64,000 bases of DNA from an uncultured Prevotellaceae bacterium (GTDB lineage: Bacteria; Bacteroidota; Bacteroidia; Bacteroidales; Muribaculaceae): contig ONKD01000012.1 of the NCBI GenBank assembly GCA_900318345.1, positions 1 to 64,000 on the forward strand. Direction: 5' to 3'. A program made the position numbers and the translations under genes. A model generated the notes under the pieces. The model saw nothing but the letters and a program-made list of their open reading frames with translations. It ran no database searches and was not told the DNA's origin. Of the stretch, positions 27,199 through 36,065 are shown piece by piece; position 1 is the stretch's first letter; the number at the start of each line of letters is the position of its first letter.

Positions 27199-27255
27199 TT
27201 CTCGCGGCAAAAATAGAGTAAAGAAATGAATCCTAGCAAGAAATCTTTGTTAAAA

Positions 27256-27394
27256 ATTGTGCAAGCCGAAGACCATAAAGTTTATTTTGATGGTTGAGGC
27301 GCCGCCAATTTTATGAAAAAATTGTGCAAGCCGAAGACCATAAAGTTTATTTTGATGGTTGAGGCGCCGCCAATTTTATGAAAAAATTGTGCAA
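27256..27394. repeat. 65-bp tandem duplication
   Basis: Two identical 65-bp units, 27256-27320 and 27321-27385, and the first nine or so bases of a third. The junction contains CAATTTT-atgaa-AAAATTG, a possible small hairpin. It lies between two minus-strand genes, upstream of the DUF4294 gene. Confidence 0.92.
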
Positions 27395-27417
27395 AGCTAA
27401 ATCCATTAAGTGTCCTC

Positions 27418-28134
27418 TCATCGGGAAATGAGGCGGAAGAGGCCGGAGTAACTGACGGCGAGGCCTATCCAGTTGCCCTTGACCGAGGGCGACAGGTTGC
27501 TGTAGCCCGCATGAGTGATGAACGGTGTGACGCGCACCGACGACGTGTAGTGGCTGCTGCCGCTACCGATGTCGACAAACTTGCCGCCGAGCCTGATGTC
27601 AAAGTCCACGCTGGCTGTTAAGCCCGTGGAGCTCTCGTGCACATCGGTCACATCGTCGATGAGGGGTTTATCGTCTCCTTGCTCGTCGGCTTCCCACTTG
27701 ATGTGGTTGATGTCCCAGTTCAGGCGGTTGAAGTTCACGCCCACACAGGGGGTGACCCTCAACTTGCCGCTTTGCCACACGGTGTATCCCAACTGAAAAC
27801 TCACACCGAGTGAGGTCGAGCTTGCCGTGCCGTTGAGCTGCAGGTTACGCCCCTCGTCGTCATAGACGGCGTAGGGGTTATCGTTCTTGAACGAGGGCTG
27901 GCTATAGGTGAGGTCTATCTTGAGGCGCGCACGGCTGTACTCCACTGTGAGTCCGCCGGTGAATAAGGCACAAGCCTTGAACTCATCGGCTAGTGATCCG
28001 GTGGGTAGCATTGCGCCTGCACCTAGCTGAATGCCGGCGCCCCAGCCGCTGTAGATAGATTCACTGTCCTGGGCTCGCATAGCGGCAGGAGACAGCATCA
28101 GCATGGCCATGAGCAATAATAACGTCCGTTTCAT
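27418..28134 (-). CDS. outer-membrane beta-barrel protein of unknown function
   Basis: 238 residues from ATG 28134 ('MKRTLLLLMAML'). The signal peptide ends 'AAMRAQDSES'. The mature protein alternates hydrophobic and polar residues, with strands such as 'GWGAGIQLGAGAMLPTG', 'GGLTVEYSRARLKIDLTYSQ' and 'SLGVSFQLGYTVWQ', and it ends with an aromatic-containing strand 'WIGLAVSYSGLFRLISR'. This is a typical 8- to 10-strand barrel (OMP_b-brl or PorT-like). Lone transcription unit; partner unknown. Confidence 0.75.
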   Translation of the reverse strand: MKRTLLLLMAMLMLSPAAMRAQDSESIYSGWGAGIQLGAGAMLPTGSLADEFKACALFTGGLTVEYSRARLKIDLTYSQPSFKNDNPYAVYDDEGRNLQLNGTASSTSLGVSFQLGYTVWQSGKLRVTPCVGVNFNRLNWDINHIKWEADEQGDDKPLIDDVTDVHESSTGLTASVDFDIRLGGKFVDIGSGSSHYTSSVRVTPFITHAGYSNLSPSVKGNWIGLAVSYSGLFRLISR

Positions 28135-28204
28135 CGTCAATTACCTGTTTTTTTCTTTAATAACGGACCTTAGGCCTCGAAATTGCATTTTAGGCTTCAG
28201 CCAA

Positions 28205-28227
28205 TCTTTAACCTTTAACCTCTAACC
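28205..28227. repeat. short 7-bp repeat run (TTTAACC)
   Basis: Three units TTTAACC, TTTAACC, TCTAACC between two minus-strand genes. Same class as 59732. Confidence 0.6.
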
Positions 28228-28234
28228 CAACAAC

Positions 28235-28606
28235 TCACCACCACAGGCTGCGATAGTACTTGTGGTAGAGCGACAGGCCCTCGCTAATGGGCTTGAGTGA
28301 GGCCTTGGCGGCACGCTTGAGGTCGCCCAGGTCTTCCTCGTTGTTCCAGATGGCCTTGATGTAGGCCTTGTACTCGGGGGTATCTTCCTCGGTTTGGCAA
28401 GCGATGCGCTCAAAGGCGTAAATCATCTTGTCGAGGATTTCTTCCCACTCCTCGCGGGTCATTGTCATGCGCGGGGTGCGCTCGTAGTGCTGCTTGTACG
28501 CCATCAGGCGGGGTAGGATAAACTTGGCGATGGTGATGTCCAAGTCATACAGTTCGTTGAGGTCAATAGTTTGGGCAATAGCCTTTGGATCATAGTTGTT
28601 GTTCAT
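28235..28606 (-). CDS. hypothetical cytoplasmic protein
   Basis: 123 residues, mainly helical and charged, with no signal peptide or membrane segment. Conspicuous stretches are 'LYDLDITIAKFILPRLMAYK', 'MTREEWEEILDKMIYAFERI' and the tryptophan-rich end 'YHKYYRSLWW'. I have an impression of similar small proteins in Bacteroidales genomes and phages but cannot name a family. It is upstream of, and co-directional with, the beta-barrel gene, though separated by about 100 bp and a 7-bp repeat run. A coding call is supported by good codon use and a plausible ATG at 28606. Confidence 0.7.
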   Translation of the reverse strand: MNNNYDPKAIAQTIDLNELYDLDITIAKFILPRLMAYKQHYERTPRMTMTREEWEEILDKMIYAFERIACQTEEDTPEYKAYIKAIWNNEEDLGDLKRAAKASLKPISEGLSLYHKYYRSLWW

Positions 28607-28803
28607 ATCAATAGGAGAGATTAATTATGTTTCAGCAAGCAATATTACCATTTTTTCTTGACATGGCAATGAAAAACTGCCTAAAAACAGTAAAAACAAT
28701 GCCAAAAGCATCAAAAATGCTGCCACTGACGCATTAATAGAGAAAAAATGATGGTTTATTCGCCTACTTTATTGATAAGCGTCACAATGTGCAATCTTTT
28801 TAG

Positions 28804-28811
28804 TAACTTTG
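28804..28811 (+). promoter_or_regulatory. metG promoter -7 element
   Basis: TAACTTTG, 40 bp before the metG ATG, with no clear -33 box. The rest of the 245-bp spacer (28607-28851) is AT-rich; I see no riboswitch in it. Confidence 0.5.
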
Positions 28812-28851
28812 CAGGCTCAACAAGGATAATTAAAATTAAAATCACGATAAA

Positions 28852-30918
28852 ATGGAGAAAGAGAAGAAATTTGCGCGCACGCTGGTAACGACGGCGTTGC
28901 CCTATGCTAACGGTCCTGTTCACATCGGCCACTTGGCTGGCGTTTATGTTCCCGCCGACATCTATGTGCGTTACCTGCGTCTGCAGGGCGAGAATGTGCT
29001 GTTTGTGGGCGGCAGCGACGAGCATGGCGTGCCCGTGACCCAACGCGCCCGCAAGGAGGGTATCACTCCTCAGCAGGTTGTTGACCGCTACCACGAGTTA
29101 ATCAGGGATTCGTTTGATGAATTTGGTATCTCATACGATATCTATAGCCGCACTACCTCCAAGACGCATCACCAGTTCGCGGCCGAGTTTTTCCGCAAAC
29201 TCTATGACGAGGGCAAACTCATCGAGAAGACGACCAAGCAGTTCTATGACGAGCAGGAGGGCAAGTTCCTTACTGATCGTGACGTGGAGGGCGAGTGTCC
29301 CTATTGCCACCATCCCGCCGCTAAAGGCAACCAGTGTGAGGACGGCTGTGGACGTGACCTGGATCCCACTGAGCTGATCAACCCGCATGCCAAGGATAGC
29401 GACCACCCCCTTGTTCTGAAAGACACGACTAACTGGTTCCTGCCCCTGAACGAATATGAGGGTTGGCTGAAGGAGTGGATTCTCGAGGGCCATCAGGAGT
29501 GGCGCTCCAATGTCTATGGCCAGTGCAAGTCGTGGCTCGACAACGGGCTGCAGCCCCGTGCCATGACCCGTGACCTGGATTGGGGCATTCCCGTGCCCGT
29601 TGAGGGTGCCGAGGGCAAGGTGCTGTATGTGTGGTTTGACGCACCCATCGGTTACATCAGCAACACCAAGGAGTTGTGCGATGCCCAGCCCGATCGCTGG
29701 GGCACGTGGCAGCAATGGTGGCAGCAGCAGGACACGCGCTTGATTCATTTCATCGGCAAGGACAACATCGTGTTCCACTGCATCATCTTCCCCACGATGA
29801 TGAAGGCCCACGGCGACTATGTGATGCCCGACAACGTGCCTGCCAACGAGTTCCTGAACCTTGAGGGCGACAAGATTTCGACCAGCCGCAACTGGGCTGT
29901 GTGGTTGCATGAGTACCTCAAGGACTTCCCGGGCAAGCAGGACGTGCTGCGATATGTGCTCACCGCCAATGCCCCCGAGACCAAGGACAACGATTTCACC
30001 TGGAAGGATTTCCAGGCCCGCAACAACAACGAGCTGGTGGCCATCCTGGGCAACTTCGTGAACCGTGCCCTGGTGCTGACCCACAAATTCTGTGGCGGCA
30101 TCGTGCCCCAGGTGGGCGAACTCACCGACATGGACCGCGAGGCCATCGAGGAGTTCAAGAACGTGAAAGCCACCTTGAGCGACAACATCGAGCACTTCCA
30201 CTTCCGCGAGGCTCAGAAGGACGCGATGAACCTGGCGCGCATCGGCAACAAGTACCTTGCCGACACCGAGCCCTGGAAACTCGCTAAGACCGACATGGCG
30301 CGCGTGGAGACTATCATGCATGTGGCGCTGCAAATCACGGCCAATCTGGCCATCGCTTTTGAGCCGTTCCTGCCTTTCAGCTCAGCCAAGCTGCGCAGCA
30401 TGATTGGCATGGAGAAGGTGGATTGGAGCCGCCTGGGCGACATAGACATCCTGCCCACAGGTCGCCAGTTGGAGCAGCCCGTGCTGTTGTTCGAGAAGAT
30501 TGAGGACGACGTGATCGACGCCCAAATCCAACGTTTGGAGCGCATCAAGCAGGAGAACATCATCAACAACTTCAAGCCCAAGCCCGTCACCACGTCATGC
30601 ACCATCGATGACTTTGCCAAGCTGGACATCCGCGTGGGCACCGTAGTGGCGTGCGAGAAGGTGAAGAAGGCCGACAAACTGTTGAAATTCACCATTGATG
30701 ATGGCATGGCCGGACGCACCATCATCAGCGGCATCGCCAAGTGGTATGAGCCTGAAGACTTGGTGGGTAAGCAGGTTTGCTTCATCGCCAACTTCCCGCC
30801 GCGCAAACTCAAGGGCATTGAGAGCCAGGGCATGATCCTGAGCGCCGAGGACGCTGGTGGACGCCTCGTGGTCATCGGCCCCACTGGTCTCGTTAAGCCT
30901 GGTTGCCAAGTAGGGTAA
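28852..30918 (+). CDS. metG: methionyl-tRNA synthetase
   Basis: 688 residues, the long bacterial form. The HIGH motif is in '[17 protein letters not shown]' and the KMSKS loop is 'KISTS' at 341-345. A zinc knuckle of four Cys is seen in '[20 protein letters not shown]'. The C-terminal 100 residues are the EMAP-type tRNA-binding domain ('[20 protein letters not shown]'). Charges initiator and elongator tRNA-Met. Followed after 16 bp by comM on the same strand. Confidence 0.98.
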   Translation: MEKEKKFARTLVTTALPYANGPVHIGHLAGVYVPADIYVRYLRLQGENVLFVGGSDEHGVPVTQRARKEGITPQQVVDRYHELIRDSFDEFGISYDIYSRTTSKTHHQFAAEFFRKLYDEGKLIEKTTKQFYDEQEGKFLTDRDVEGECPYCHHPAAKGNQCEDGCGRDLDPTELINPHAKDSDHPLVLKDTTNWFLPLNEYEGWLKEWILEGHQEWRSNVYGQCKSWLDNGLQPRAMTRDLDWGIPVPVEGAEGKVLYVWFDAPIGYISNTKELCDAQPDRWGTWQQWWQQQDTRLIHFIGKDNIVFHCIIFPTMMKAHGDYVMPDNVPANEFLNLEGDKISTSRNWAVWLHEYLKDFPGKQDVLRYVLTANAPETKDNDFTWKDFQARNNNELVAILGNFVNRALVLTHKFCGGIVPQVGELTDMDREAIEEFKNVKATLSDNIEHFHFREAQKDAMNLARIGNKYLADTEPWKLAKTDMARVETIMHVALQITANLAIAFEPFLPFSSAKLRSMIGMEKVDWSRLGDIDILPTGRQLEQPVLLFEKIEDDVIDAQIQRLERIKQENIINNFKPKPVTTSCTIDDFAKLDIRVGTVVACEKVKKADKLLKFTIDDGMAGRTIISGIAKWYEPEDLVGKQVCFIANFPPRKLKGIESQGMILSAEDAGGRLVVIGPTGLVKPGCQVG

Positions 30919-30934
30919 ACAACTCCACACGATT

Positions 30935-32482
30935 ATGTTAGCGAGGTCAATAGCGGCTGCTGTTCAGGGCATCGATGCCATCAAGGTAGAGATTGAGGTG
31001 ACGGTCGATTGGGGCTCGGGCTTCATGGTCATCGGTTTGCCCGATATCGCCGTCAAGGAGAGTGCCGAGCGTGTGCGGTGCGCTGTGCAGCAGGCGGGCT
31101 ATGACTTCCCGGGCAAGAAGGTGATGGTCAACATGTCGCCGGCCGACATCAAGAAGGAAGGGTCGGCCTATGACCTGCCGCTTGCTGTTGGCATCCTCGC
31201 TGGCGATGAGAAGATCAATCCTGACCTGCTGGGGCGTTATATGCTCATGGGCGAACTGTCGCTTGACGGAAGCCTGCGCCCGATTAAAGGGGCGCTGCCG
31301 ATGGCTATCCTGGCCCGTGAACTCAAACTTGATGGTTTCATCCTGCCGCGGGATAACGCGATGGAGGCGGCCGTGGTCAATCATCTGAAGATTTTGCCGG
31401 CCGATAACCTGGGGCAAGTGGTCGGGTTTTTGAACGGGACCGTCCAGCTTGAGCCGACGGAGGTGGACACGCGCGCCGAGTTTGCCAAGGCGCAGGGCGT
31501 ATTTCCTTACGACTTTGCCGACGTCAAGGGCCAGGAGAACGTCAAGCGCGCCTTTGAGGTGGCATGTGCCGGTGGGCATAACATCCTGCTGGTGGGCAGC
31601 CCTGGCTCTGGCAAGTCGATGATGGCCAAGCGATTGCCGTCCATCTTGCCGCCACTGACGCTGAGCGAAGCCCTCGAAACGACCAAAATCCATAGCGTGG
31701 CGGGCAAGTTGCCGCGAGGTACGACGCTGATGACCATGCGTCCGTTCCGTTCACCCCATCACACGATATCGCCCGTGGCCCTGGTGGGCGGCGGCAGTTT
31801 CCCTATGCCTGGGGAAATCAGTCTGGCTCACAATGGGGTGCTCTTTCTTGATGAGTTGCCTGAATTCAATCGCTCCGTTTTAGAGGTGATGCGTCAGCCG
31901 TTGGAAGACAGGATTATATCGATTTCAAGAGCAAAATATTCGACCGAATACCCTGCCTCGTTTATGCTCGTGGCGAGCATGAATCCGTGCCCATGCGGGT
32001 ACTATGGGCATCCCAAGAAGAAATGCGTTTGCAACGAGTACCAACGCACCCATTACATGAGCAAGATTTCGGGCCCGCTGCTCGACCGCATTGACCTGCA
32101 GATCGAAGTCCAGCCCGTCGATTTCGACCAGATGTCCAGTAAGGCCCCAGGCGAACCCAGTGCCGCCATCCGCCAGCGCGTCATCGCCGCCAGGATGCTC
32201 CAAGAGCGCCGCTTCAAGGACGAACCCGGCATCCACTGCAACGCCCAGATGACCCCGTCCCTCCTGCACAAATACGCCGAACCCAACGCCGCCGGCCTCG
32301 AGAAGTTGAAAGACGCCATGGAACGCATGAACATGAGCGCGAGGGCCTATGACCGCATCCTCAAGGTTGCCCGCACCATCGCCGACCTCGAAGGCACCGC
32401 CGACGTCCTCGACCACCACATCATGGAAGCCATCGCCTACCGCAACCTCGACCGCCCCACCTATATGGGCAGTTCAATGTGA
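30935..32482 (+). CDS. comM: YifB/ComM family AAA+ ATPase (Mg-chelatase-like)
   Basis: 515 residues. The N-terminal domain starts 'ARSIAAAVQGIDAIKVEIEV', typical for ComM. Walker A is 'LVGSPGSGKSMMAKRLPSIL' and Walker B 'GVLFLDELPEF', with the C-terminal Mg_chelatase region containing 'NPCPCGYYGHPKKKCVC' (cysteine cluster) and 'GPLLDRIDLQIEV'. In naturally competent bacteria ComM is a hexameric helicase that drives branch migration of incoming DNA; in others its role is unclear. It probably shares the metG transcript. The AT-rich accessory segment begins right after it. Confidence 0.95.
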   Translation: MLARSIAAAVQGIDAIKVEIEVTVDWGSGFMVIGLPDIAVKESAERVRCAVQQAGYDFPGKKVMVNMSPADIKKEGSAYDLPLAVGILAGDEKINPDLLGRYMLMGELSLDGSLRPIKGALPMAILARELKLDGFILPRDNAMEAAVVNHLKILPADNLGQVVGFLNGTVQLEPTEVDTRAEFAKAQGVFPYDFADVKGQENVKRAFEVACAGGHNILLVGSPGSGKSMMAKRLPSILPPLTLSEALETTKIHSVAGKLPRGTTLMTMRPFRSPHHTISPVALVGGGSFPMPGEISLAHNGVLFLDELPEFNRSVLEVMRQPLEDRIISISRAKYSTEYPASFMLVASMNPCPCGYYGHPKKKCVCNEYQRTHYMSKISGPLLDRIDLQIEVQPVDFDQMSSKAPGEPSAAIRQRVIAARMLQERRFKDEPGIHCNAQMTPSLLHKYAEPNAAGLEKLKDAMERMNMSARAYDRILKVARTIADLEGTADVLDHHIMEAIAYRNLDRPTYMGSSM

Positions 32483-32503
32483 TACTTTTATAATTTACTT
32501 CAT

Positions 32504-33520
32504 CTAACTATGGATTTCGTGATGCTCTTTGAGGAATGTTGCCACTCCTTTATAGCCAGGATATATGGTTGAAGCATTATAACCCATTTTCTCAATGTGA
32601 GTATAAATGCAAGATGCGGTATCTTGTGGGATTGTAATTTGGTAAAGGTAAATCCGTTCTTCAGCCTTATTATTTTTTAAATAAGAGTCGAGTTGTTCGT
32701 CTAGCGACCGCCTATCGGTTTCTGGCTTATGATTAAGTTTCATCTTCCCCTCATTGTCTAACAATCCTGGGTAGAATGATTCCCAAAATGTGAACATACC
32801 CTTTTGGGCACAAAGATTATTATTACTATGATACCTTGGCTGTATAATCCTTAATGGTATCTTCATCGGTTTAGCCATCACAACATCAATGTTCAAAGCC
32901 CATATCTCCATATTATATTTTGGAGGATAGATTTCTCCATTCTTACGGGCTTGTAATGCTTTAATTGGGTTGAACCTTTCCTTTGGATCATTGTAAACAC
33001 CTGAAGAGGCAAAATATAAAGCGACATAAATGTCATGAGTCCAGTCGAGCAAACGCGTTTTGACTCCATAGTGCTGGGCAAGGGCAGCCAGTTCCCAATA
33101 CTTTTCTGGTATCCATTCTGATTTTAAAAACAATTGTTCTACATCTACACCTGGATAAAATGAATTGCGCAGTGATTCAATTTCAGGAACATAAAGGCCA
33201 GAAAAATCACAGGCTCTAAAGAACTCTTCTAGCAATTTATATTCTTGTTGAATTTGGCCTAGTTCCGTTTCAGCATGAATTGCTAATTTCCTTTGTTCTT
33301 CATCAGACAATGACTCAAAATTCTTTATGTTTTCGAGAACCAAATTGCCTCTAAGTGCAGTCGGAACTAATACATATCTATCAGTTGAGTGCCCTCGAAA
33401 AATGAAATGGTTATCAAACAAATTATACAACTCTCCTCCGTATGAGATGGCTTTGATGAAATCATCAGAACTGTCATAGTGGATGTTCTTGATATATGGA
33501 GAATCTTGTACGTGTAGCAT
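32504..33520 (-). CDS. FRG-domain protein
   Basis: 338 residues. The FRG signature is clear: 'FIFRGHSTDRYVLVPTALRG' near residue 42, then 'LAALAQHYGVKTRLLDWTHD' and 'YVALYFASSGVY'. FRG (Pfam PF08867) is a domain of unknown biochemical function, named for its Phe-Arg-Gly motif, and is often found in accessory regions. There is no signal peptide, so it should be cytoplasmic. Base composition is AT-rich (33121-33180 has 18 G+C of 60) against comM next door (32161-32220 has 41 of 60), pointing to horizontal acquisition. It lies 26 bp after the 55-residue ORF and is probably the last gene of a three-gene operon. Confidence 0.88.
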   Translation of the reverse strand: MLHVQDSPYIKNIHYDSSDDFIKAISYGGELYNLFDNHFIFRGHSTDRYVLVPTALRGNLVLENIKNFESLSDEEQRKLAIHAETELGQIQQEYKLLEEFFRACDFSGLYVPEIESLRNSFYPGVDVEQLFLKSEWIPEKYWELAALAQHYGVKTRLLDWTHDIYVALYFASSGVYNDPKERFNPIKALQARKNGEIYPPKYNMEIWALNIDVVMAKPMKIPLRIIQPRYHSNNNLCAQKGMFTFWESFYPGLLDNEGKMKLNHKPETDRRSLDEQLDSYLKNNKAEERIYLYQITIPQDTASCIYTHIEKMGYNASTIYPGYKGVATFLKEHHEIHS

Positions 33521-33546
33521 AGCGCATTATTTAATTTATCATACAA

Positions 33547-33714
33547 TTACCTTTGAGATTTCTGTATCGTTTCTAACCATTTTGCAAAATGCGTTACATC
33601 ATCTATTTGTTGACAATACTTTTCTGCTATAAAAGGATGAAAAGTGGCTCTTATCGATTGCTTGAGCGCTTGAATGAGGAATTCTTTTTTTATATCATTA
33701 ACGATGTCATTCAT
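33547..33714 (-). CDS. small hypothetical protein (55 aa)
   Basis: ATG 33714 to TAA 33547 encodes a 55-residue protein with a start 'MNDIVNDIKKEFLIQALKQS' and an end 'HFAKWLETIQKSQR'. It is helical, charged and fills nearly the whole gap between the retropepsin-TPR gene (ends 33750) and the FRG gene (starts 33520), leaving 35- and 26-bp spacers as in an operon. Its AT-rich composition matches its neighbours. A frame on the opposite strand (33589-33774) overlaps the retropepsin gene and is less credible. Function unknown; a small partner or regulator of the FRG protein is possible. Confidence 0.6.
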   Translation of the reverse strand: MNDIVNDIKKEFLIQALKQSIRATFHPFIAEKYCQQIDDVTHFAKWLETIQKSQR

Positions 33715-33749
33715 GATAGGTCAGTGATAATGAGTAATAAGGTAAAACA

Positions 33750-35015
33750 TCAATTCTTTGTTAATTCCTCATAGCATGATGATAGCATTCTATTTGCAGC
33801 ATTTTTTAGAGCATCAAATCTCCATTTTTCAGTAAATTGATTATCATATTGTTTTAGTTTTTCTTTAACCGTATTAAAGGCGTCAATTGCGTCATCGTAC
33901 TTAGACAACTTGAGTAAAGCGGCACCCTTTGCTTGGTAAGAATCTATGTAACGAAAGAGATCGTTTTCATCAAGACGATTATTTTTCATAGCGGAATTAT
34001 ATGAATTGATAGTTTTATCACAATACTCTATACCTTTTGAATAACGTTCGTTAATCAAATAGCATGTGGTTATCTTGTCGTATAAACGCGCTTTAGTCAA
34101 AAAGTCAATATCGTGTGATGAATCGTAAATCATTTCTGCCTTTTGGTAGTATTCAATAGCTTTGAAATACGACTCCAATGTATAATAATCGGCGATTGGA
34201 ATATAACATTCAGCTTTCAATGCTGGAGTTTCAGTATATTCAGCCGCAGCAATATAGTAATTTATACTTTTATCTGCGTCATTCAGAAAATAATATGCCA
34301 CGGCTAATTTATAGTATGCTTCAAATTTAACATCGTTTTCATCATCCTCACCATCAGCTAACTCGATTGCCTTCAAGTAACATTTTATAGAAGAATTTCT
34401 GTCATCCAGCCTAGCATAACAAATGCCCATATTAAACAAGACCCACGGGTTTGTCTCATCACCATAAGCCTCATAAATGATTCTATACGATTCAAGAGCT
34501 TGTAAATTCTTGTTATTGTCAAGCAGTTTTTCTGCTTTTTCAAAAATTGCATCTAATTCCTCCTCAGTGTAATTGTTGGCATTATGAATTACAAGGTATT
34601 GTCCCTCAATAGATACCTTTCCTAAACGTTGAATTACGGATTGACCGAGAAGCAGTGGTGCATTCTGAGTTGGAACTACGACTGCGCTCACATCGTTTAA
34701 AGTGAGGCCACCAATCTCAACATTTCGCAGGTTTATGACGACATTATCAACAGTACGCCCATCTGCAAGAGTAGATTGAGATGATCCCAATATATCTGAA
34801 TCATGGAGATACCCATTCTCAAGCATCATTTCAGCATATGTTTGTGAGATGCAAACACTGGCGGCACCTGTATCAAAAATAAACTTGAGTTTCAGCCCAT
34901 TAACCTCACAAGGAACCTTATAAACTCCACCCTCATGTTCCATATGTATCCTAACCTCAGCATTAATACTTAAGCAGCTGATGAAAACTAGAAATATCGC
35001 TATAATGTGTTTCAT
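33750..35015 (-). CDS. exported retropepsin-like aspartic protease with TPR repeats
   Basis: 421 residues. A signal peptide (1-19) is followed by a retropepsin-like domain: 'YKVPCEVNGLKLKFIFDTGA' with the catalytic Asp-Thr-Gly at 48-50, the flap region, and 'APLLLGQSVIQRLG' near 120, the usual second conserved motif of clan AA proteases. From about residue 150 the protein is a run of tetratricopeptide repeats, e.g. 'VLFNMGICYARLDDRNSSIK' and 'AYYKLAVAYYFLNDADKSIN'. Retropepsins act as dimers; the TPR part may bind substrate or partners. It seems to head an operon with the small ORF and the FRG gene, although an exported protease beside a cytoplasmic FRG protein is odd. AT-rich (34141-34200 has 20 G+C of 60). 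Confidence 0.85.
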   Translation of the reverse strand: MKHIIAIFLVFISCLSINAEVRIHMEHEGGVYKVPCEVNGLKLKFIFDTGAASVCISQTYAEMMLENGYLHDSDILGSSQSTLADGRTVDNVVINLRNVEIGGLTLNDVSAVVVPTQNAPLLLGQSVIQRLGKVSIEGQYLVIHNANNYTEEELDAIFEKAEKLLDNNKNLQALESYRIIYEAYGDETNPWVLFNMGICYARLDDRNSSIKCYLKAIELADGEDDENDVKFEAYYKLAVAYYFLNDADKSINYYIAAAEYTETPALKAECYIPIADYYTLESYFKAIEYYQKAEMIYDSSHDIDFLTKARLYDKITTCYLINERYSKGIEYCDKTINSYNSAMKNNRLDENDLFRYIDSYQAKGAALLKLSKYDDAIDAFNTVKEKLKQYDNQFTEKWRFDALKNAANRMLSSCYEELTKN

Positions 35016-35124
35016 AATAAGTCTTTTATGAATGAAAATAAATCTATTGAATACGCAAATTTCGTCATTATTTTTGAGATTAGCAAGAAATGCTAGTACC
35101 TTTAGTTATATCTTTTATAAAGAA

Positions 35125-35153
35125 CCCCGTAACTCAAATATATGGTCACGGGG
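35125..35153 (-). terminator. hicA-hicB (first pair) terminator
   Basis: CCCCGT (35125-35130) and ACGGGG (35148-35153) pair around a 17-nt loop, 32 bp after the hicB stop on the minus strand, followed by TTCTTTAT. Confidence 0.5.
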
Positions 35154-35184
35154 CGCAGTCAAAGAATTATATAAATCATTTCTC

Positions 35185-35601
35185 TTAGCAGAAGACTGAC
35201 AGGGATGACAATTCCTGGCCAAAGCGGTGTAGGCCGGCTTCAATTCTGTCAGCTTGGGGGCGGCGGGGTTTGCTGCGACCATGCATATAGGCCCACAACT
35301 GTTTTTGATGTACGCCTGTGATGCGTTCAAGTCCTGCCAGTGACATCAATGTGCCGTAGTGTAACAATAGGCTCTGAGTGTCATAGTGCCACTCTAATTC
35401 ATATTCGCCCTTAATCTCTTCGGGCCAGCGATTTTCGGGCAGATTCTTTTTGATTAATGCGATGGCATTTTCCACATCGGCTTTCACCTCGTCGATGGTA
35501 TCACCAGCTCCATAGATGCCTTCGCAATTGACGCTATAGGCGCCAAAGTGATCTTGGCTCGCGCAGATGTTAATAATGATTTTCTTTTTCGTTTCTTCCA
35601 T
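35185..35601 (-). CDS. hicB: HicB-family antitoxin with C-terminal helix-turn-helix (first pair)
   Basis: 138 residues. The N-terminal half is the HicB partial RNase H-like fold: 'FGAYSVNCEGIYGAGDTIDE' then 'VENAIALIKKNLP'. The C-terminal third is a helix-turn-helix of the kind 'LAGLERITGVHQKQLWAYMH' followed by 'KPRRPQADRIEAGLHRFGQE', which should bind the operon's own promoter. HicB blocks HicA and represses the pair. It lies 53 bp downstream of hicA. A similar protein is encoded at 62189. Confidence 0.85.
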   Translation of the reverse strand: MEETKKKIIINICASQDHFGAYSVNCEGIYGAGDTIDEVKADVENAIALIKKNLPENRWPEEIKGEYELEWHYDTQSLLLHYGTLMSLAGLERITGVHQKQLWAYMHGRSKPRRPQADRIEAGLHRFGQELSSLSVFC

Positions 35602-35654
35602 GATTGGTTTTAGTTATTATTGGTAATGCTTCATTTTAATGGATAGCGAAGGAG

Positions 35655-35834
35655 TTAAATTCCCATCTGTTTCGCTATCTTCTTTCTTAGTGGCTCAGGA
35701 ATTTCCTTCGAGCCATGGTAGGGAACAGGTGCTGATAGCTGACCGTTCTTGATATAAAAGTAGTGACTGCCCTCGGCATGATCAAACTTCCATCCAGCAG
35801 CGACAACCTTGCGGTGAAATTCTTTATATTTCAT
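35655..35834 (-). CDS. hicA: HicA-family mRNA interferase toxin (first pair)
   Basis: 59 residues, ATG 35834 to TAA 35655. The sequence shows the HicA dsRBD-like pattern: 'KVVAAGWKFDHAEGSHYFYI' with the catalytic His in GSH, then 'PVPYHGSKEIPEPLRKKIAK' at the C-terminus. HicA toxins cut mRNA when free of HicB. The order toxin then antitoxin is usual for hicAB. A consensus promoter lies 33 bp upstream, and the divergent STM3941-like gene begins beyond it. Confidence 0.85.
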   Translation of the reverse strand: MKYKEFHRKVVAAGWKFDHAEGSHYFYIKNGQLSAPVPYHGSKEIPEPLRKKIAKQMGI

Positions 35835-35866
35835 AAATGTAGTCTTGTTTATATCATTTTACACTG

Positions 35867-35898
35867 CAAAGATAGAAATATTTCTATTAACAGCCAAA
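35867..35898 (-). promoter_or_regulatory. hicAB promoter (first pair)
   Basis: On the minus strand: TTTG (35898-35895), 20-bp spacer, TATCTTTG (35874-35867). The hicA ATG is 33 bp downstream. Confidence 0.7.
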
Positions 35899-35942
35899 TA
35901 AATCATAGAAAAATTTCAATTATTTTTGAATAGGACGTCTGA

Positions 35943-35974
35943 TTTCCATAATTTAATAAGATTGTGTATCTTTG
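35943..35974 (+). promoter_or_regulatory. promoter of the STM3941-like gene
   Basis: TTTC (35943-35946), 20-bp spacer, TATCTTTG (35967-35974); the ORF starts about 90 bp downstream. Confidence 0.5.
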
Positions 35975-36065
35975 TGGTTGTGGATGGAATTATGTGATGG
36001 TTGTTCTGGTGAAAGTGAGGGGCACTTTGATGTGACCCCGTCGGGGCTAGATTATAGTTAAAGTT

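Noticed and set aside
28607-28851. SAM-type riboswitch or T-box upstream of metG
   Set aside because: Apart from a -7 promoter element I could not find the paired helices or the T-box sequence; the spacer is AT-rich and the expected leader only about 35 bases.
29131-30333. 400-codon minus-strand frame opposite metG
   Set aside because: MetG is certain on the plus strand; this frame has the His/Val/Leu bias of antisense translation.
33589-33774. 61-codon plus-strand frame
   Set aside because: It runs into the 3' end of the retropepsin-TPR gene, while the opposite strand offers a 55-codon ORF that fits operon spacing better.
32504-35834. Integrated mobile element with ends
   Set aside because: The AT-rich segment suggests transfer, but I found no integrase, transposase, tRNA or flanking direct repeat to define borders.
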